Below the pieces are notes generated by a model, which saw only the letters and a list, made by a program, of their open reading frames with translations, did no database searches and was not told the DNA's origin. A DNA stretch of 64,000 bases. Source: Vitellaria paradoxa (lineage: Eukaryota; Streptophyta; Magnoliopsida; Ericales; Sapotaceae). The stretch is taken from contig CM034241.1 of assembly GCA_019916065.1 (NCBI GenBank), forward strand, positions 4,905,062 through 4,969,061, read 5' to 3'. Shown here piece after piece: positions 45,301 to 57,433 of this stretch. The position numbers and the translations under genes are program-made. Numbering within the stretch: the first letter of the stretch is position 1; the number at the start of each line of letters is the position of its first letter.

Positions 45301-45780
45301 GAAGTAGATGATAGGCGAGCAACACAAAATAGTGGCATCGGTTGTCCATCTATTGACGGTGGTTACTATTACGGCCAACTGAATGACATTATTGAAATCG
45401 TTTACAATCGTGGTTTAAGATATTTATTATTCAAGTGTGTTTGGGCTGATCCAATTCGCGGGGTTAAAGCTGATAAGTACCAATTTAAATTGGTCAATTT
45501 AAACAATTTGTTACATCGAGATGTACAAATAGAAGCTGAACCATACATACTGGCATCCATGGCAGAGCAAGTTTACTATGTTGGCGATCGAGCTGATCCC
45601 AACTGGCAAGTTGCAGTTAAAATGTCAAGGAGAGGGGTATACCAAATCGACTGCGATGAGCCAGATATTGATCCATTCGCCCAACAAGCTCTTGACCAAG
45701 ATGCAATTGTCCAACGTGATGAAGATGTTAATTGGGTTAGGGACACGGTTGAAGGAGATACGGTTGATTTACATACTTAA
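42317..45780 (+). CDS. CACTA TNP2-type transposase (three exons)
   Basis: Exons 42317-44886, 44980-45079 and 45172-45780 join in frame (CA|GTAAGT...TTGCAG|G and TAC|GTACGT...ATAG|GTATAC) to a 1092-aa protein. Residues about 2-80 are a Transpos_assoc-like domain (KSWIDLPNRMSPEYVEGINQ; CPCRKC). The TNP2 core spans about 250-600, with AADGFNPF (Asp339), TINDFPAYANLSGW (Asp433), CPCCN and DVMHIEKNVCDN (Asp568, Glu573), the expected acidic region. A DUF4218-like region follows (about 690-820; LPIAVRTCLP, YPIERYMNTLKRYVRNKA) and a DUF4216-like region in exon 3 (VWADPIRGVK). No stop or frameshift was seen. Cuts and joins the element ends, acting with the TNPA-class partner. Family assignment is firm; activity is inferred. 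Confidence 0.96.
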
Positions 45781-45882
45781 TACACGGTTGTGTACTTTTC
45801 TATCCGAACAAGGTAGATTTTAAATTTTTTTTCTTTATATTTGAAATTATAATAAGTTTAAATTGTGAACAGTTAGGGAGCC

Positions 45883-47586
45883 ATGTTCGGACGTTCTAGG
45901 AAGAGGACTGGTCCTAGGACGATGGCTGAGCGTCTGGGGCTATCCTGTGCCGAGAGTAGCTCAGCAGATGCTGTCCCACTTTCACCCCTATGTCCACGCG
46001 TCCTTCAGTGACTGACACAAATGCAGGTAAAGTTATTTAATTTCGGAATGTATCTTATCCAACAACAGTAGGTATATTCTGTTGTTTTATCATGTAACAA
46101 TTTGTTTGAAACAGATTCTCCCACTCCGAGCAGGCTTTCGAGGTCTGGCAGAGGGCCCTCGAAGGGATTGTCGCAGTGGAACTGTGGATCTCAGTGGATG
46201 ACCGTTCAGTGGGATGACACGCCCCATCCGGTTGGGAAGGATGGACGGTTTTTGATTTCACAGCTCGGACATTTGGTCCGGAATCCGATCAGATTCCCGT
46301 TGACCACCCTCGAGTGGGATCGTTTTCCAGATTCTACGTTCGAGGGTCTATGGACCGAGGTACAGGTATGAAAATTTTATTTATCTAATTGTACGTGGTT
46401 TATGTGCTGAAACTTGTAACAAATAATATTCTACAATTTGTCATTTTTAGGCCAATGTAGTTGATGTTCCTCCAGACTTCCGAGACGTTATGTTCGCTAA
46501 GTGTCGGAAGATGTGGAAGGATCATAAAAATAAGATTAAAGATAAATACTGGAAAGGTCATGAGAATGACCCTGACATCCTCCAGCGGGTCCCACTGGGC
46601 GTTCTTCCCCACCAGTGGGCTGAGCTCGTCAGGTATTGGTCGAGTCCCGAGGCACAGGTGAGTAGATTGCGAGTTAATTATTTTTCCTTAAGTTTTGACG
46701 TTATCAAGCGTAAATTACAAAAAGTAATCAAAAAAAACTTAAAATAGGCGGAGGTCCAAAGGAACTCGCGAAATCGAGGATTGCAGGGGCCGGGGCACAA
46801 GGAGGGGACTCGACACTTTTCTCAGGTTCGCCACGAGGTAAAAACGTGAGCTTATCACGCTAATAGCAACTTTTTTATTTATCTTTTTTAATGATAGTAA
46901 ATTATTAACATATAATTTACCTTTCAACAGAGGACAGAGGAGGGCCTGAGGACAGATCGGATGTCCATGTGGTTGGCGACTCGACGTACTGATTCGCCGG
47001 AGGTTCAGGCTATACAGGTAACAAATTTTAATATTTTGTCCAATCAACATATAATTTATAATTTAATTTTTTCTTTAAATAATATAGTTAGTTATCTTGT
47101 TTTTTCTATTTCGGCTTGTTTGCATTAGGCGCAGTTTAATGCACGTTTAGACGAGCTGTTGCCAGATGAGAGGGAGTCCGAAGAGAGGAGGGACGAGATA
47201 TTTTTCTCCATTATCGGACGCGATGGTCATGGATACACGCTTACGCGGGGTGCAGGTATTCCACGCCGATCCGTTGCACGAGCAGAATCATCTTCTCAGG
47301 CCAGACGTCGCGATCAAGATCTGCTGCAGACCTTTCGAGCTGAGATGGACGCGCGAGAGGCAGCACTTCGGGCCGAGATGATGGCTGAGATGGAGAGGTG
47401 CCTCTCTCAGAGTCAGAGCCATCCACCTCCTCCTCTTCAAGTTAAAAATTTTATTTCTCGTTACTATTACTCATTAAAATTATATAAATTTATTTATTCA
47501 TGTCTTCTTAATTATCACGTTCTAATTTCATTATTATTTCATTGTAGGACCCGGATGATGGCGGATGGCCCTCCTGGACTGATTAG
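45883..47586 (+). CDS. CACTA second gene, Transposase_24 / TNPA-like (seven exons)
   Basis: Exons 2-7 are 46115-46365, 46451-46657, 46748-46837, 46931-47017, 47129-47440 and 47548-47586, all with GT-AG borders and consistent phase; exon 1 ends at 46026 (GCAG|GTAAAG). Key parts: CRKMWKDHKNKIKDKYW, PHQWAELVRYW and RNSRNRGLQGPGHKEGTRHF, the signature of the plant Ptta/En/Spm Transposase_24 family; then RMSMWLATR and an Ala/Glu-rich putative coiled coil (QTFRAEMDAREAALRAEM). It starts about 100 bp after the transposase stop. The ATG at 45883 opens 45 codons but is one base out of phase with exon 2; the ATG at 45990 is in phase. So either translation starts at 45990 or exon 1 has a 1 bp indel. Probably binds the subterminal repeats. 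Confidence 0.85.
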
Positions 47587-48028
47587 GATCTATTTGTATA
47601 TATTTTGATCAGTACATTTATATATATTTTTGTTTTTGTATTTTGAACATTTGTATATAATAAAATTTTATTTTAATTGTAATCTAATTTGATATTGTGT
47701 TTGTATATATAATCATAATTAGGAGATACGTTTTTTTTTTTTTACAAATTTTATGAAAAATTTCATTAATTCTATGTGTAATTTAATAAATTAAATATAA
47801 TATAAATATTTATAGATAAGTAATTAAATATAATAGTTATTATAAATAATTAATAACTATTAAATAAATAATCATTATAAATAAAAAATAAATTATTATT
47901 AAATTATTTTTTAAATAATTTGATTTGTAAAACAAATTATTGAGATCTTATTATAGCAAAATTTAAATTATAATTATTGAGATTTTTAAATAATTTAAAT
48001 CTTTTTTAAAAAAAAATTACTTACAATT
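47587..48028. other. CACTA 3' non-coding region
   Basis: AT-rich sequence after the second gene. AATAAAATTTT at about 47659 is a plausible poly(A) signal. No gene. Confidence 0.55.
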
Positions 48029-48414
48029 AGCGACCGCCTATGGCGGCCGCTAATAGTCCATGTTCCGGTCGCTAATGCAAATGGTCATGGCTCCCGCGCG
48101 AAACTTAGTGCGACCGCTATTCACTATTTAGCGACCGCTACCTACGGTCGCTATTTATTCGCGCCATCTTCGCGCCAAACAAATAGCGACCGCCTTTTCA
48201 GTATTAGCGACCGTTATGAGCAGTCGCTATTATGTATACGCCTGAACTCGAGCAGTCGCAGGAGCGGTCGCAAATAATTTAGCGACCGTCGTAGCGGTCG
48301 CTAATACTTTTTAGCGACGAAGCAAATGCGACTCGTTTGACGCGGTCGCTAAGCCGTCGCTAATACTTTTAGCGACCGCTATTACACATTTAGCGACCGT
48401 CTTAGGCGGTCGCT
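48029..48414. repeat. CACTA right subterminal repeat array
   Basis: About a dozen TAGCGACCG or CGGTCGCTA half- and full-sites in both orientations, starting AGCGACCGCCTATGGCGGCC at 48029 and ending with GCGACCGTCTTAGGCGGTCG(C) near 48393-48413. They share the core of the left-end repeats and stand out as CpG-rich in AT-rich DNA. Confidence 0.93.
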
Positions 48415-48426
48415 AGTTCCACACTT

Positions 48427-48436
48427 TCTACTAGTG
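48427..48436 (-). repeat. CACTA right terminal inverted repeat
   Basis: TCTACTAGTG on the plus strand, followed by the TTA target duplication (48437-48439). Confidence 0.95.
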
Positions 48437-48439
48437 TTA

Positions 48440-49139
48440 GGGTCCGATTGAATGGTGCTAAAATTTTAAGGGAATAAGTTTTAAAGAGGTATAAGATAAG
48501 ATGGGTATTATTTTTAGAGGATTGGCCCACATTGATGTGATTTTAAGGAGGGGGATAACTTTTGACTTGGTTTGGATATTTTATAAATAAGAGGGGTGAA
48601 TGATGAAAAAATAGTCAAATGACTCTTTTGCCCTTGTGGTGTTCCAAACTTGGTTACTCATTAAATTAAATATTAAATTACAAAACCCATTTTATTTAAT
48701 TATTTTTGGACATTTTGAAGTTATATTATTTATTTCATTGGAAATTTAATTTTTTTATAAATTTATTTAAAGAACTTTTTTTAAATATGCACTTTTGAAT
48801 GGTTGGTTATTATTTAATTTTTTTTAATTATATTCATTTTGACTTGTTGATCTATCTATTATTTTTTTGCTAGCATTATATTTATTTTAATCAAGTTAAC
48901 AATACAATTAACGAGGGTTAAAAATGTCAAAAGTAGTCAAGTTGAAGAGGAATAATTTTTAGTTAGCCTCAGGGGGGCCAAAAATTATCCCCAAAGGGGG
49001 GGAATGAAGAAGGGGAAAAGCTAAGAGGGGGGAAGAGGGGGGAAATTTTGCCATCCAAGCAAGAGGATAAGTGTGGGACCTACCCTTTTGAGGGGGTAAA
49101 AGCTTTGGAGGTGGCAAAATTCCTCCTCCAATCGGGCCC
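48440..49139. mobile_element. Tourist/PIF-like element, TTA target duplication
   Basis: Left end GGGTCCGATTG and reverse complement of the right end GGGCCCGATTG differ by one base. Both are flanked by TTA (48437-48439 and 49140-49142). 700 bp with no transposase frame, so non-autonomous. The left TTA is also the target duplication of the CACTA, so one element inserted exactly at the edge of the other. Confidence 0.8.
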
Positions 49140-49142
49140 TTA

Positions 49143-49560
49143 TAGTATTGCTTATTCCCATTTTGAGATAAGTAATCCAGTCCGGAGTTCTAATACTATA
49201 AACTAAACACAAGACTAAATTTAACTTGGTAAAAAATGGTAGACTCTTAATCCAATCCCCCAAAATAATCCGTTAAACAAACATGGCCTTAGAGTAGTAG
49301 AGAAACGCTTTGGTTCATGGCCCAAGAACAATTTTTTTTTTTTTTGGCGGGGGGGTGTTCCTGTCCCGGATGAGCAGAAAGAACTGTAAATTGGCATGGT
49401 TGAAAAATAGAGAGAGAGAGACTAAACAGTCAAAACTTACTTCCATCATTTGGCCAATATTTAAATCAATAAATAAATCATATTGAGGACATAGGGGAGG
49501 AGTTCCAAAAGAAACAGGACTGTACAGTTACTGGAGAGAAACCAAACTCATATTTCATCC
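49143..49560. other. Spacer and probable 3' flank of the RINGv gene
   Basis: No gene. G-rich run near 49349-49356. The right part may include the 3' UTR of the minus-strand RINGv gene. Confidence 0.55.
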
Positions 49561-49666
49561 GAAAAATTTACAAACAGATAAGCTTTTATACAAGGCTATA
49601 TACGACCATTCCTTGTTATCTAATACAGAATATTGCATGAATGCATTTTTGTATAAAAACCCAGTA

Positions 49667-52600
49667 TCAGCTGACAAGCTGGAAACTCGGGTTCCTGGTT
49701 TCAGTCACGGGCTGATGATCGGTTCTCGGCGCATTCACAGTTTCAGGCAACTGATGCAGCTGTGTTACCTCCTGAGAACCATGCCACCTTCCCCTCAGCT
49801 TCAAACACTGAAGGAGAATAGAAGTTCCACCCATTGAACCTCCAAACCCCGCGAGCGTGGCAAGAAGAACTGAGACAACTGCCTGCATCCGAAGCTGTGG
49901 TTCCCACAAAAAATATACAGGCTTTTTTAACCATCTGTATTCAAATTTTTTAACCCATCCTAGAGAGGATGGATTTCAATGATTGAGACAGAATGTAGAA
50001 GAGTTTAAAAATGACGACTTAGTGCACAAGACTCTCGCATTATAGAATCTGAAGAAGAACTGATAAAAGTAATCTTTCTTTTACGAGCAGAGAGACTATT
50101 TTTAAGATTCAAAAGAGTACAAGATGAGTAAAAAATAGAGAAAAACATTTGGACACCGATTTTATAGGTTACATATTTCTGCCTCCAAATAAGTCAATTT
50201 ACTCACATCTTCAATTTGCAAGTCTTGAATTAATGATTTCGAGCAAAGTGGCACTTACCAGTGAGTAGAAAAGGTGACCGAAGAGAACCACCAGTGCAAA
50301 CTGAATAGTTGCATAAAGCCAGGCAAATTTTCTCCTCACTAAAGCACCAAGAGAATTGAGAAATTAGTTTCATATCAAAGATGCAAGCTCATGCTTGCAA
50401 AAGGTCTCTAACAACATAAAACTTTATCTACCCATGGTTGTTGATGTCATGGATGCAAGAAGACCAAGTATGCAGGAAAACGGCAGGGATATGGCAATTG
50501 CACCCGATCCCATCTTTGTAACCTGCATACACAAAATGATATTAGGAACATTTAAGTTTGAAATTTCTCTATTGAGAAGTCAGTAAACTTACCAAAAGCT
50601 GCTCTAGAAAGCAAAAGTATGCGAGCATGCTGACAATGACGAGAACAGGAACATCCTGCCAAACTCTGGCAGCAGCCAAAATTATACAGATTCGAACATT
50701 AGCTCATCTCGAAATTTAATAGCAGTTCTAACATTATGAATGATATCAAAGATAAAACCATGGCTAGACAGCAAGATGCCAGATATCCCATCATGGGAAT
50801 AGGCATCTTAGAGATGGAAATGGCATCGTAGACACCCCAATTTGGTTAATAAGTGGCATCACCATGCTTTTGAGCTAATTTTCTTAGATCCTCACGACCA
50901 CATTACACAGACTCAAATATGGTTGTATGGGGGTCAGGTGTGAATATGTGCCCAAAATGTTGGATTCATTTAATTCTCACGTCCAAGGATATGTGGACAC
51001 ACCAACATGTTCCTTTTTCATTTATTTCTTTTAACTTTTAGGTTAAGTGGTATTTAAATATGGAATTTTATGCATAATTTGGGGGTTTCTTCCACAGTTA
51101 TATGGGAAACTCAAATTACTAAACATTCTTTTTAAGTGAATGTCCAACTATACATACCGAACGTATATTCCATACCCATATCCTAGTGTAGATAGAAATT
51201 TAGGGGTTCATGTAATAAAGAATAACGAAAAACTTGGAATTACACGACCAGCCATCAGACATATAATAAATAAGAGGAACAACTTTAAATAACAAATTTA
51301 GAATGGTTTCATCTTCAAAGATATTGCAGGAGAATACATCATCAACTTGCCTGTATCCTCCAATCTCAGCTTGCTCAGCTCTATTTCCTCGCAAGTTATG
51401 GGGCTGAGCATTTTGAATTCGTAAAAGGGTGACAGGTAAGTTCTGAACCTCTTGCTTGCACACATCACATGCCTTGTTGCCTTTGATGCTAAACCATTTC
51501 AAGGCACATTCTTGGTGGGCCAACGCAAGCTCACCTTTGCAGCTGCATTCCATCTTAAGGGTGTTGGCACCCTCTCCAAGTTCAACCAAGCAGATCCTAC
51601 AAACTGCTGCTCCTTCAGGAATATCTTCACCGCCATCATCATCTCTATCTGAACAAGACCTTTAAGGCATAGGTTGGTTATCACAAGCTCCGAAACAGGT
51701 GTTTTAAGTTAATAGCAGAAGATGAAATGTAAAGTAGGGGCAGAATACCATAATCAGGGCTCTATGTGAATCATATTTTTCTAGAGGCACCATTGCCATG
51801 AATGGGATTCTCAAGTCCCTGTAATGGAGAAAGGTTTCATTTAAAACAGAACCCCCACACCCCCCCCCCTGGGTGCTTAGTCAAGTCAATCCTTAGGGCT
51901 TTTAGGTAAGTTTTAAGACGAAAAATTTTCGTTATTTGACAACAGAATGCTCATAAATCTGTGACAAAACAGAAGACAATTACCAACATCTTTTGATGGT
52001 GTTGCGGCTGATGTTGCAAAAGTTCCTTCAGTCACTCGTGGAGTATTGGGAACCATGCGGAATACACCACTTGATGAATCAATTTTCCTTATGCTTCCAT
52101 CTTTAATTAACACGGGAACTGAGTGTGAGCGATGAATAGGAAGTTGCAACCCACTTTTCTGTTACGTGAGAAATGCTATAAGAATCAAGTAAAGATTTGC
52201 ACATGATCATTCGGAAGGAAGTCCAAAAACCAATTGGAAAGTAAAATAGGTGGACAATGTGATGACAGCAATAGCAATAAGATACCAATGTGGTATAACT
52301 TGAAATGCCATCACCGCAAGGTTGCACCCCGGAACAACAGGATTAGTTTTCTCAAAGATAGCTAACGAATGTCATGATATTATATTTCATAAGTGATGCT
52401 TTGTAATATATAGTGATTATAATCCTAGCTCATACAGAGCATTATGAGCACACAAAGTGGCAGATGTGAATGGTGGATTATGAGCATTATGAGCACTTAC
52501 AAGATAATCATTGGTTTTGTTCGCTCCATGCACAGATTCTGGATTTGAGTGTGCGATTGCGTTAACAGGTAAAGATGAAGTTCTTTTCATTTTGGGTGTG

Positions 52601-54167
52601 AAGAGTTTTGTAAGAGACAATGTCCTTCGAATCAAAGGCTTCTCCCGTGCCCCTGCTGGTGAATCTCCCAAAGCTAGGATTGAGGCCTTCTCTATACCTG
52701 AGGTAGTATTCCGGAATTTGAAGCTTAGTTTTGGAATGAGACTTTTAATGGATGATTTACCTTTAGGTGACAAGGGACTTGGAGAATCACTGAACATGTA
52801 ATAGTTAGGACTGGGGATTGGTGAAAAGTTAAATCTTTTGGGAGTTTGACTTGGTGTCAGGGGCATATTGACTCTGACAAATTCCTCAGTGGAGCCTTCA
52901 ATTGTTTGTGAGGGTATCTCTAAGGACAGGTTTGGCCTCCCTTGGTATTGAGTGGTTGGTTCGTCTTCAATTATTTCACTCGAATCTCCAACCTGTAGTA
53001 CAACAAGCCACGAATCAGAAAAAATAGACATATCTAGAGGTGATTATTCAGTTTTCGGTTAGCTTATTCGGTTTTAGCCAAATTGTTCAAATTATTTCAG
53101 TTTCTTAATGGTAGGAATCAAATTGTCCAAAGGGAAGGGAGGGAAGCAAACTGAATTTACTGAAATAATTAGGTTTATTTCTGGTTAGAACCGAATTAAC
53201 CAAAACCATATTCATATATAAATATCCAATATCTAATTTTCTTTTTACATATTTATTATTTTATTAGTCAAAATCATATTTATATATATATAAATATCTA
53301 ACTTTTATTTTATTTTTGTAAAAATTTGTTATTATTATTTATATTTATATTTATAAATATCTAATTCAATTTTATGTTCTTTTGACTGGGTAACTACAAA
53401 ATCCGGAACCGAAACCAAAATTAGGTCTAAAAAAATAACCAAATTAACCAAACCAAAGAACCAAAAACCAAAATTTCGGTACAATTATCTGGTTTGGTTT
53501 TGTCACCTACCTCATCATGCCTAACGATTTGCAAAATTATGAAGTAGAATAAAAATCAACACTAATTATCAATATGAAGTTCATTTACAATAATATATCT
53601 CATTACTTCTTCATCTATATCACAATGGTAGAATTTGGAGGGTTTAGCTATCTCCAAAGATAAAATATCTTTAAAGGTTTTAGTGTGATTGGGTACAAAG
53701 TTGAATGGCTGTGGAATCTGATTGTATACCACCAAACTATGCATGTCTATTACAAATAGAACAGGGATATATAGAATCTGAGATATCCAATGAAAGCTAA
53801 AATATCATTTATGAAGGAAAGGTGAAAATAATATACATGGTGAAAAGCAGAACAAAGAAGAATCTCTAGACAGCAATCGAACATTGAATGAATTTTCAGA
53901 GTATTGAGAGGAACCCATCAAAGAATTTGGAACAAAAATCAGAGTTCATTCACACATGTGGTAACAACAGGAACAAATCCTTGATTAAAAAAAAAAAGAA
54001 AAAAAGAAAAAAAAAAAGCAATGAAATTGAGAGAGAGAGAGAGCATAAGATGCAAAGACCAAAAGTACCTTTTGAATTTGAGGAGAAAAGGGAGGATCAA
54101 CTGGATTTTTGCTAGAAGGGCCTTCATCACACTCCTTAAACACAGTCTCCTTTTCATCACCTTCCAT
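49667..54167 (-). CDS. RING-CH (RINGv) membrane E3 ubiquitin ligase, eight exons
   Basis: Minus-strand exons 54167-54069, 52992-52501, 52158-51984, 51648-51351, 50665-50593, 50522-50432, 50338-50259 and 49894-49667 join in phase to 511 aa. Residues 1-255 are Ser/Pro-rich and probably disordered, with the conserved [17 protein letters not shown] and [10 protein letters not shown] motifs of this plant family. The C4HC3 RING-CH finger uses Cys272, Cys275, Cys290, Cys292, His300, Cys303, Cys316 and Cys319. Then VWQDVPVLV and about four hydrophobic segments (about 360-380, 386-410, 418-440, 445-465), as in DUF3675-type proteins, and a polar tail. Expected to ubiquitinate substrates at an endomembrane; substrate unknown. 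The donor of intron 4 is AG|GCAAGT (GC-AG intron); all others are GT-AG. Complete, with no defect found. Confidence 0.94.
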
Positions 54168-54363
54168 ATTTTGAATATATATGTTTATTATGGGATATAT
54201 ATACACACTTGCATATCAGATGCACAAAGTTCTTGAATCAATCAACTAATTTCAATGAGCAGAGTTTAAACCAAAACCTTCTAAACCCTCTTAAAAAAAA
54301 AAAAAAGAGTGAACAAAGAATAAGAAGAAGGTGGAGAGAGATCCACTTACAGATTTTATATAC
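54168..54363 (-). promoter_or_regulatory. RINGv gene core promoter and 5' UTR
   Basis: Minus-strand GTATATAAAA (54354-54363) is a good TATA box about 190 bp before the ATG, which would place transcription start near 54325. The leader is A/T-rich, without an intron signal. The ATG at 54167 is chosen because it opens 33 codons ending at a correct donor in phase with exon 2. Confidence 0.55.
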
Positions 54364-54853
54364 AAAGTCCCACCCACAGACTTCATAAATGATGTTCTGA
54401 TGGGAAGATTGGCCAAATGCATTTTTTAATTACAAAGTCTCCTGTTCTCCAACATTTCATTTTGGTTTTTGATTTTTGTTTTTATCCACTTCTGTTTTTG
54501 GGGGGGAGGGAAAGAGAGATTAAACAGAAAAAAAAATTAAAAAAAATAACTTTTGAATTGAGAATTTTATTTTAATGAATTAAACATTTTAAATTTTGCA
54601 TGCATTAATTTTTATTATATCCCATTTTCATTAATGCAGAACTTAATTATAACTAGAATATAATAAAAAAATTTATTTATTTAAAATTTTAAGTTTTTCA
54701 TTTATTAAAATATAACTTTTAGTCCTAAAATTTATTCTTTTATGGTTTTGATTTGATTTGATTTGATTTTTATTTATTTATTTATTTTTTGCAGTATCAT
54801 CTTCTCTACATTGCTAAACAAAATAAAAACCAAATAATAATTTTTCCTCATTT

Positions 54854-54893
<40 letters not shown>

Positions 54894-57285
54894 CATATTT
54901 AAGGAAAAAGGGTGATCTCCAAAACAAAAAGTAAAGTTCCTTAAAAAAAAAGGAAAGAAAGAAAAAATTGATTTCATTTTATTTGATAATTAAAATTTTT
55001 TTGTTTAAAACACATGTTTAAATTTTGAGAATTGAATTCAATTAATTTAAGAAAAATACCAAATTTACCTTGTTAATTGGAAGAGAAAATAGGATAAATA
55101 TATTATATAAGGATAAATCTATTCTCATGTTGAGATTACTTAAGAAAGAAATAAATTCTTATCAAATTATATTGATTTGGGTTAGATTTCAAATTATATA
55201 AAAATTTTAAAATGTAATTTATGAAATCAAATCAAGCTCAGGTCGTAAAATTTTATTTTAATCCAAAAGTGAGAATTAATAAGAATTATCATTAAATGGA
55301 ATTAAATTATATTATTTTTTTAAAAGAAGGGGAAAATGAAATAAACAAAGTAAATAATTTTTATTTCTTTATATGTTTGATTTTCTCAACTCTAAAATTA
55401 GAAAAAGGAAGAACCAAGGGAATTGATGTCTTTCTCTTCATTTCGGAGATCCAAAGGGCAAAAACAATATACTTACAGAAGTCCATCAATGTAAGAAATG
55501 CTTTTGGATATATTTAAAAGTGAGATAAAATAAGGTAAATTATAGATAATTTATATAATAAAATAAAAAATAAATAATTTTTAAAAATTTTTAAAAATTT
55601 GTAACAAAATTCAATGTGCCAAACCAACCCTCGTTCTGCACAAGAAGCATTCCCTTTGGGGGATCCAAAGGCCAAAGGTCAAGCCTGATGCTCACTTCTC
55701 CATCTATCATCACTGTCCTTTATAAATGATTGTGTTTCTTTAGTCGGTTGACATCACTACCATTAATTGCTGGAAATACAAAGTCTTCTTTAAAACAGAG
55801 TAACAAGTCAACACCATAATCTCATCAGCGTTTACGTTGATAAAAAATAATTTGTATTTTTCTCTTATAATTTTTTTTATTAAAATTTATTTTTTTTAAA
55901 AGTTATAATTTTTAGGTATATTAATTACATTCATAAAAAAATAAAAAAATCACATTCATTGTGGTAAAAATTAAAAAAATGAACGCGAATTTTTTATTTT
56001 TTTTAAGAATGCGATTAATACGCTTAAAAATTATATTTTTTAAAAATAAAATTAAATTTTGATAAAAAAATCATATAAGGTGAAAAAAATTATAAAAAAA
56101 ACTAAAAATTCTTTTTTGGCACTCCAACTAATCTTAAATGTTTGGAATTATATTTTCAATCTTTAAACTCCTATGAAAAATCATTCAGCGATCAAAGTTA
56201 AAACGTTTTCATTCAATATGAATGAGTTTTTATAAAAATTAAAAATATAATTTTAATTTTTTAAAATTAAAATTAAATTTCAATTTCAAAATTCTTTCAT
56301 CCAATTGTTTGTTCCATGTATCCGGGAATTTTCCCTTGTCATGCTTTAGTATTCAAAAAAGGGGGAATTTTATTCTGGTGAAAATAAGCTCTGGAATTAT
56401 TGAATTAAAGTTTAATAGCTCAAATTTATTTAAATATTTTTAAATTAATAATATGTAAATAAAATTAAATCGTTAAATTTTAATTCATCAAAATGGGAGA
56501 TTAATCTCGGTGAGCAATGTTAGCCCATTGAAGATGTGGGTGGTAGATCCTCTCTTCTGAGTCTTCTCAGGGGCCAAGACGGTCTGAATCCGTGCGAGTT
56601 CGGAAAATTGAGAATAGTATATATAAATTTTTAAATTAAAAAATTTTTGTACAATAGTGGCGTTTAGCACATGAAAAAAAAATTAAAAAGAAAAATTAAT
56701 TTTCATCAAATTTCTCTAATTTTTTCTGTCAGCACAAAATTAATTTTTATTAACTTTCTCCATTTTTACTAACTTTTTGAAATTTTGCCAAGTTTCTCTA
56801 TTTTTTTTTAATTTTTATAAATTTTTGTCAAACATTTAAATAACTACTAAGGTGTCACATGTCAACTCCATTCGTGAAATTATATTTTTTTTAACGTGCC
56901 CAAACAGCCTCTATAATTTTTTTCTAAGATTTTAAATAAAATATAAGAAATATTAATTTAAAAATATATTAATAGCACATGTAAATTCTTTTTGATAAAA
57001 AATTTTTTACATTTTAATCAATATATGATAGCACAACTTTTACATATAAAATTTTGGATCAAAAAGATTTTAGGTTATGGAGCAATTTCTCTAAAATTTG
57101 AAAATATTTTTTAATTGTTATATATAGTTCAGAATTTGACTGTCCAACTAATTTTACTATTACATATAATTTAATTCTTTATTTACACGAAAAAATCTAA
57201 AATTTAGGTAGTCCTAGAAATTTAAGTATATAATAATCTAATTATTTTAAAATTTTTGACCCATTATCAACATACCAATATTAAG
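54364..57285. other. AT-rich intergenic region
   Basis: No gene seen. Contains an (AT)n tract at 54857-54884 and many TTTTTAAAATTT-type runs. About 55510-55615 resembles the short AT-rich inverted-repeat family at 57286-57433. 55620-55810 and 56490-56600 are less AT-rich, but without open frames of note. Confidence 0.6.
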
Positions 57286-57433
57286 GGGGTGTTTAGAGTG
57301 ACAAAAAATGAGATAATTCGATATAATTTGTGAGTTTGTAATTCGTGCAGTGAGATAAAAAAATTAATAAATTTTAAAAATTTTTAGAAAATCTCAGAAT
57401 TTATCAACGTTTTGTATCGCACCGAATGGGCCT
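57286..57433. mobile_element. Short AT-rich inverted-repeat element
   Basis: About 148 bp from GGGGGTGTTTAGAGTGAC to GCACCGAATGGGCC, with TTAA at both edges. Characteristic interior TGAGATAA...TTTGTGAGTTTGTAATTC...GTGAGATAAAAAA. Related copies: about 57895-58055 (opposite orientation) and 61396-61560. Confidence 0.5.

Larger units (their letters stand above)
37294..48436 (+). mobile_element. CACTA (En/Spm) DNA transposon, 11.1 kb, nearly intact
   Basis: Left terminus CACTACTAGA (37294-37303) and reverse complement of the right terminus CACTAGTAGA (48427-48436) differ by one base. The flanking TTA (37291-37293 and 48437-48439) is a perfect 3 bp target duplication, as expected for CACTA elements. 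Subterminal GC-rich repeats occur at both ends, and the interior has a TNP2-type transposase gene and a second Transposase_24-type gene on the plus strand. Both genes can be spliced into long frames, so the element may be young and autonomous; the one doubt is the first exon of the second gene. Confidence 0.97.

Noticed and set aside
37284..48443. ACCCTTA/TTAGGGT flanks of the CACTA as a telomeric signal
   Set aside because: The resemblance to TTTAGGG comes from the TTA target duplication next to a G-rich MITE end; there is no telomere repeat array.
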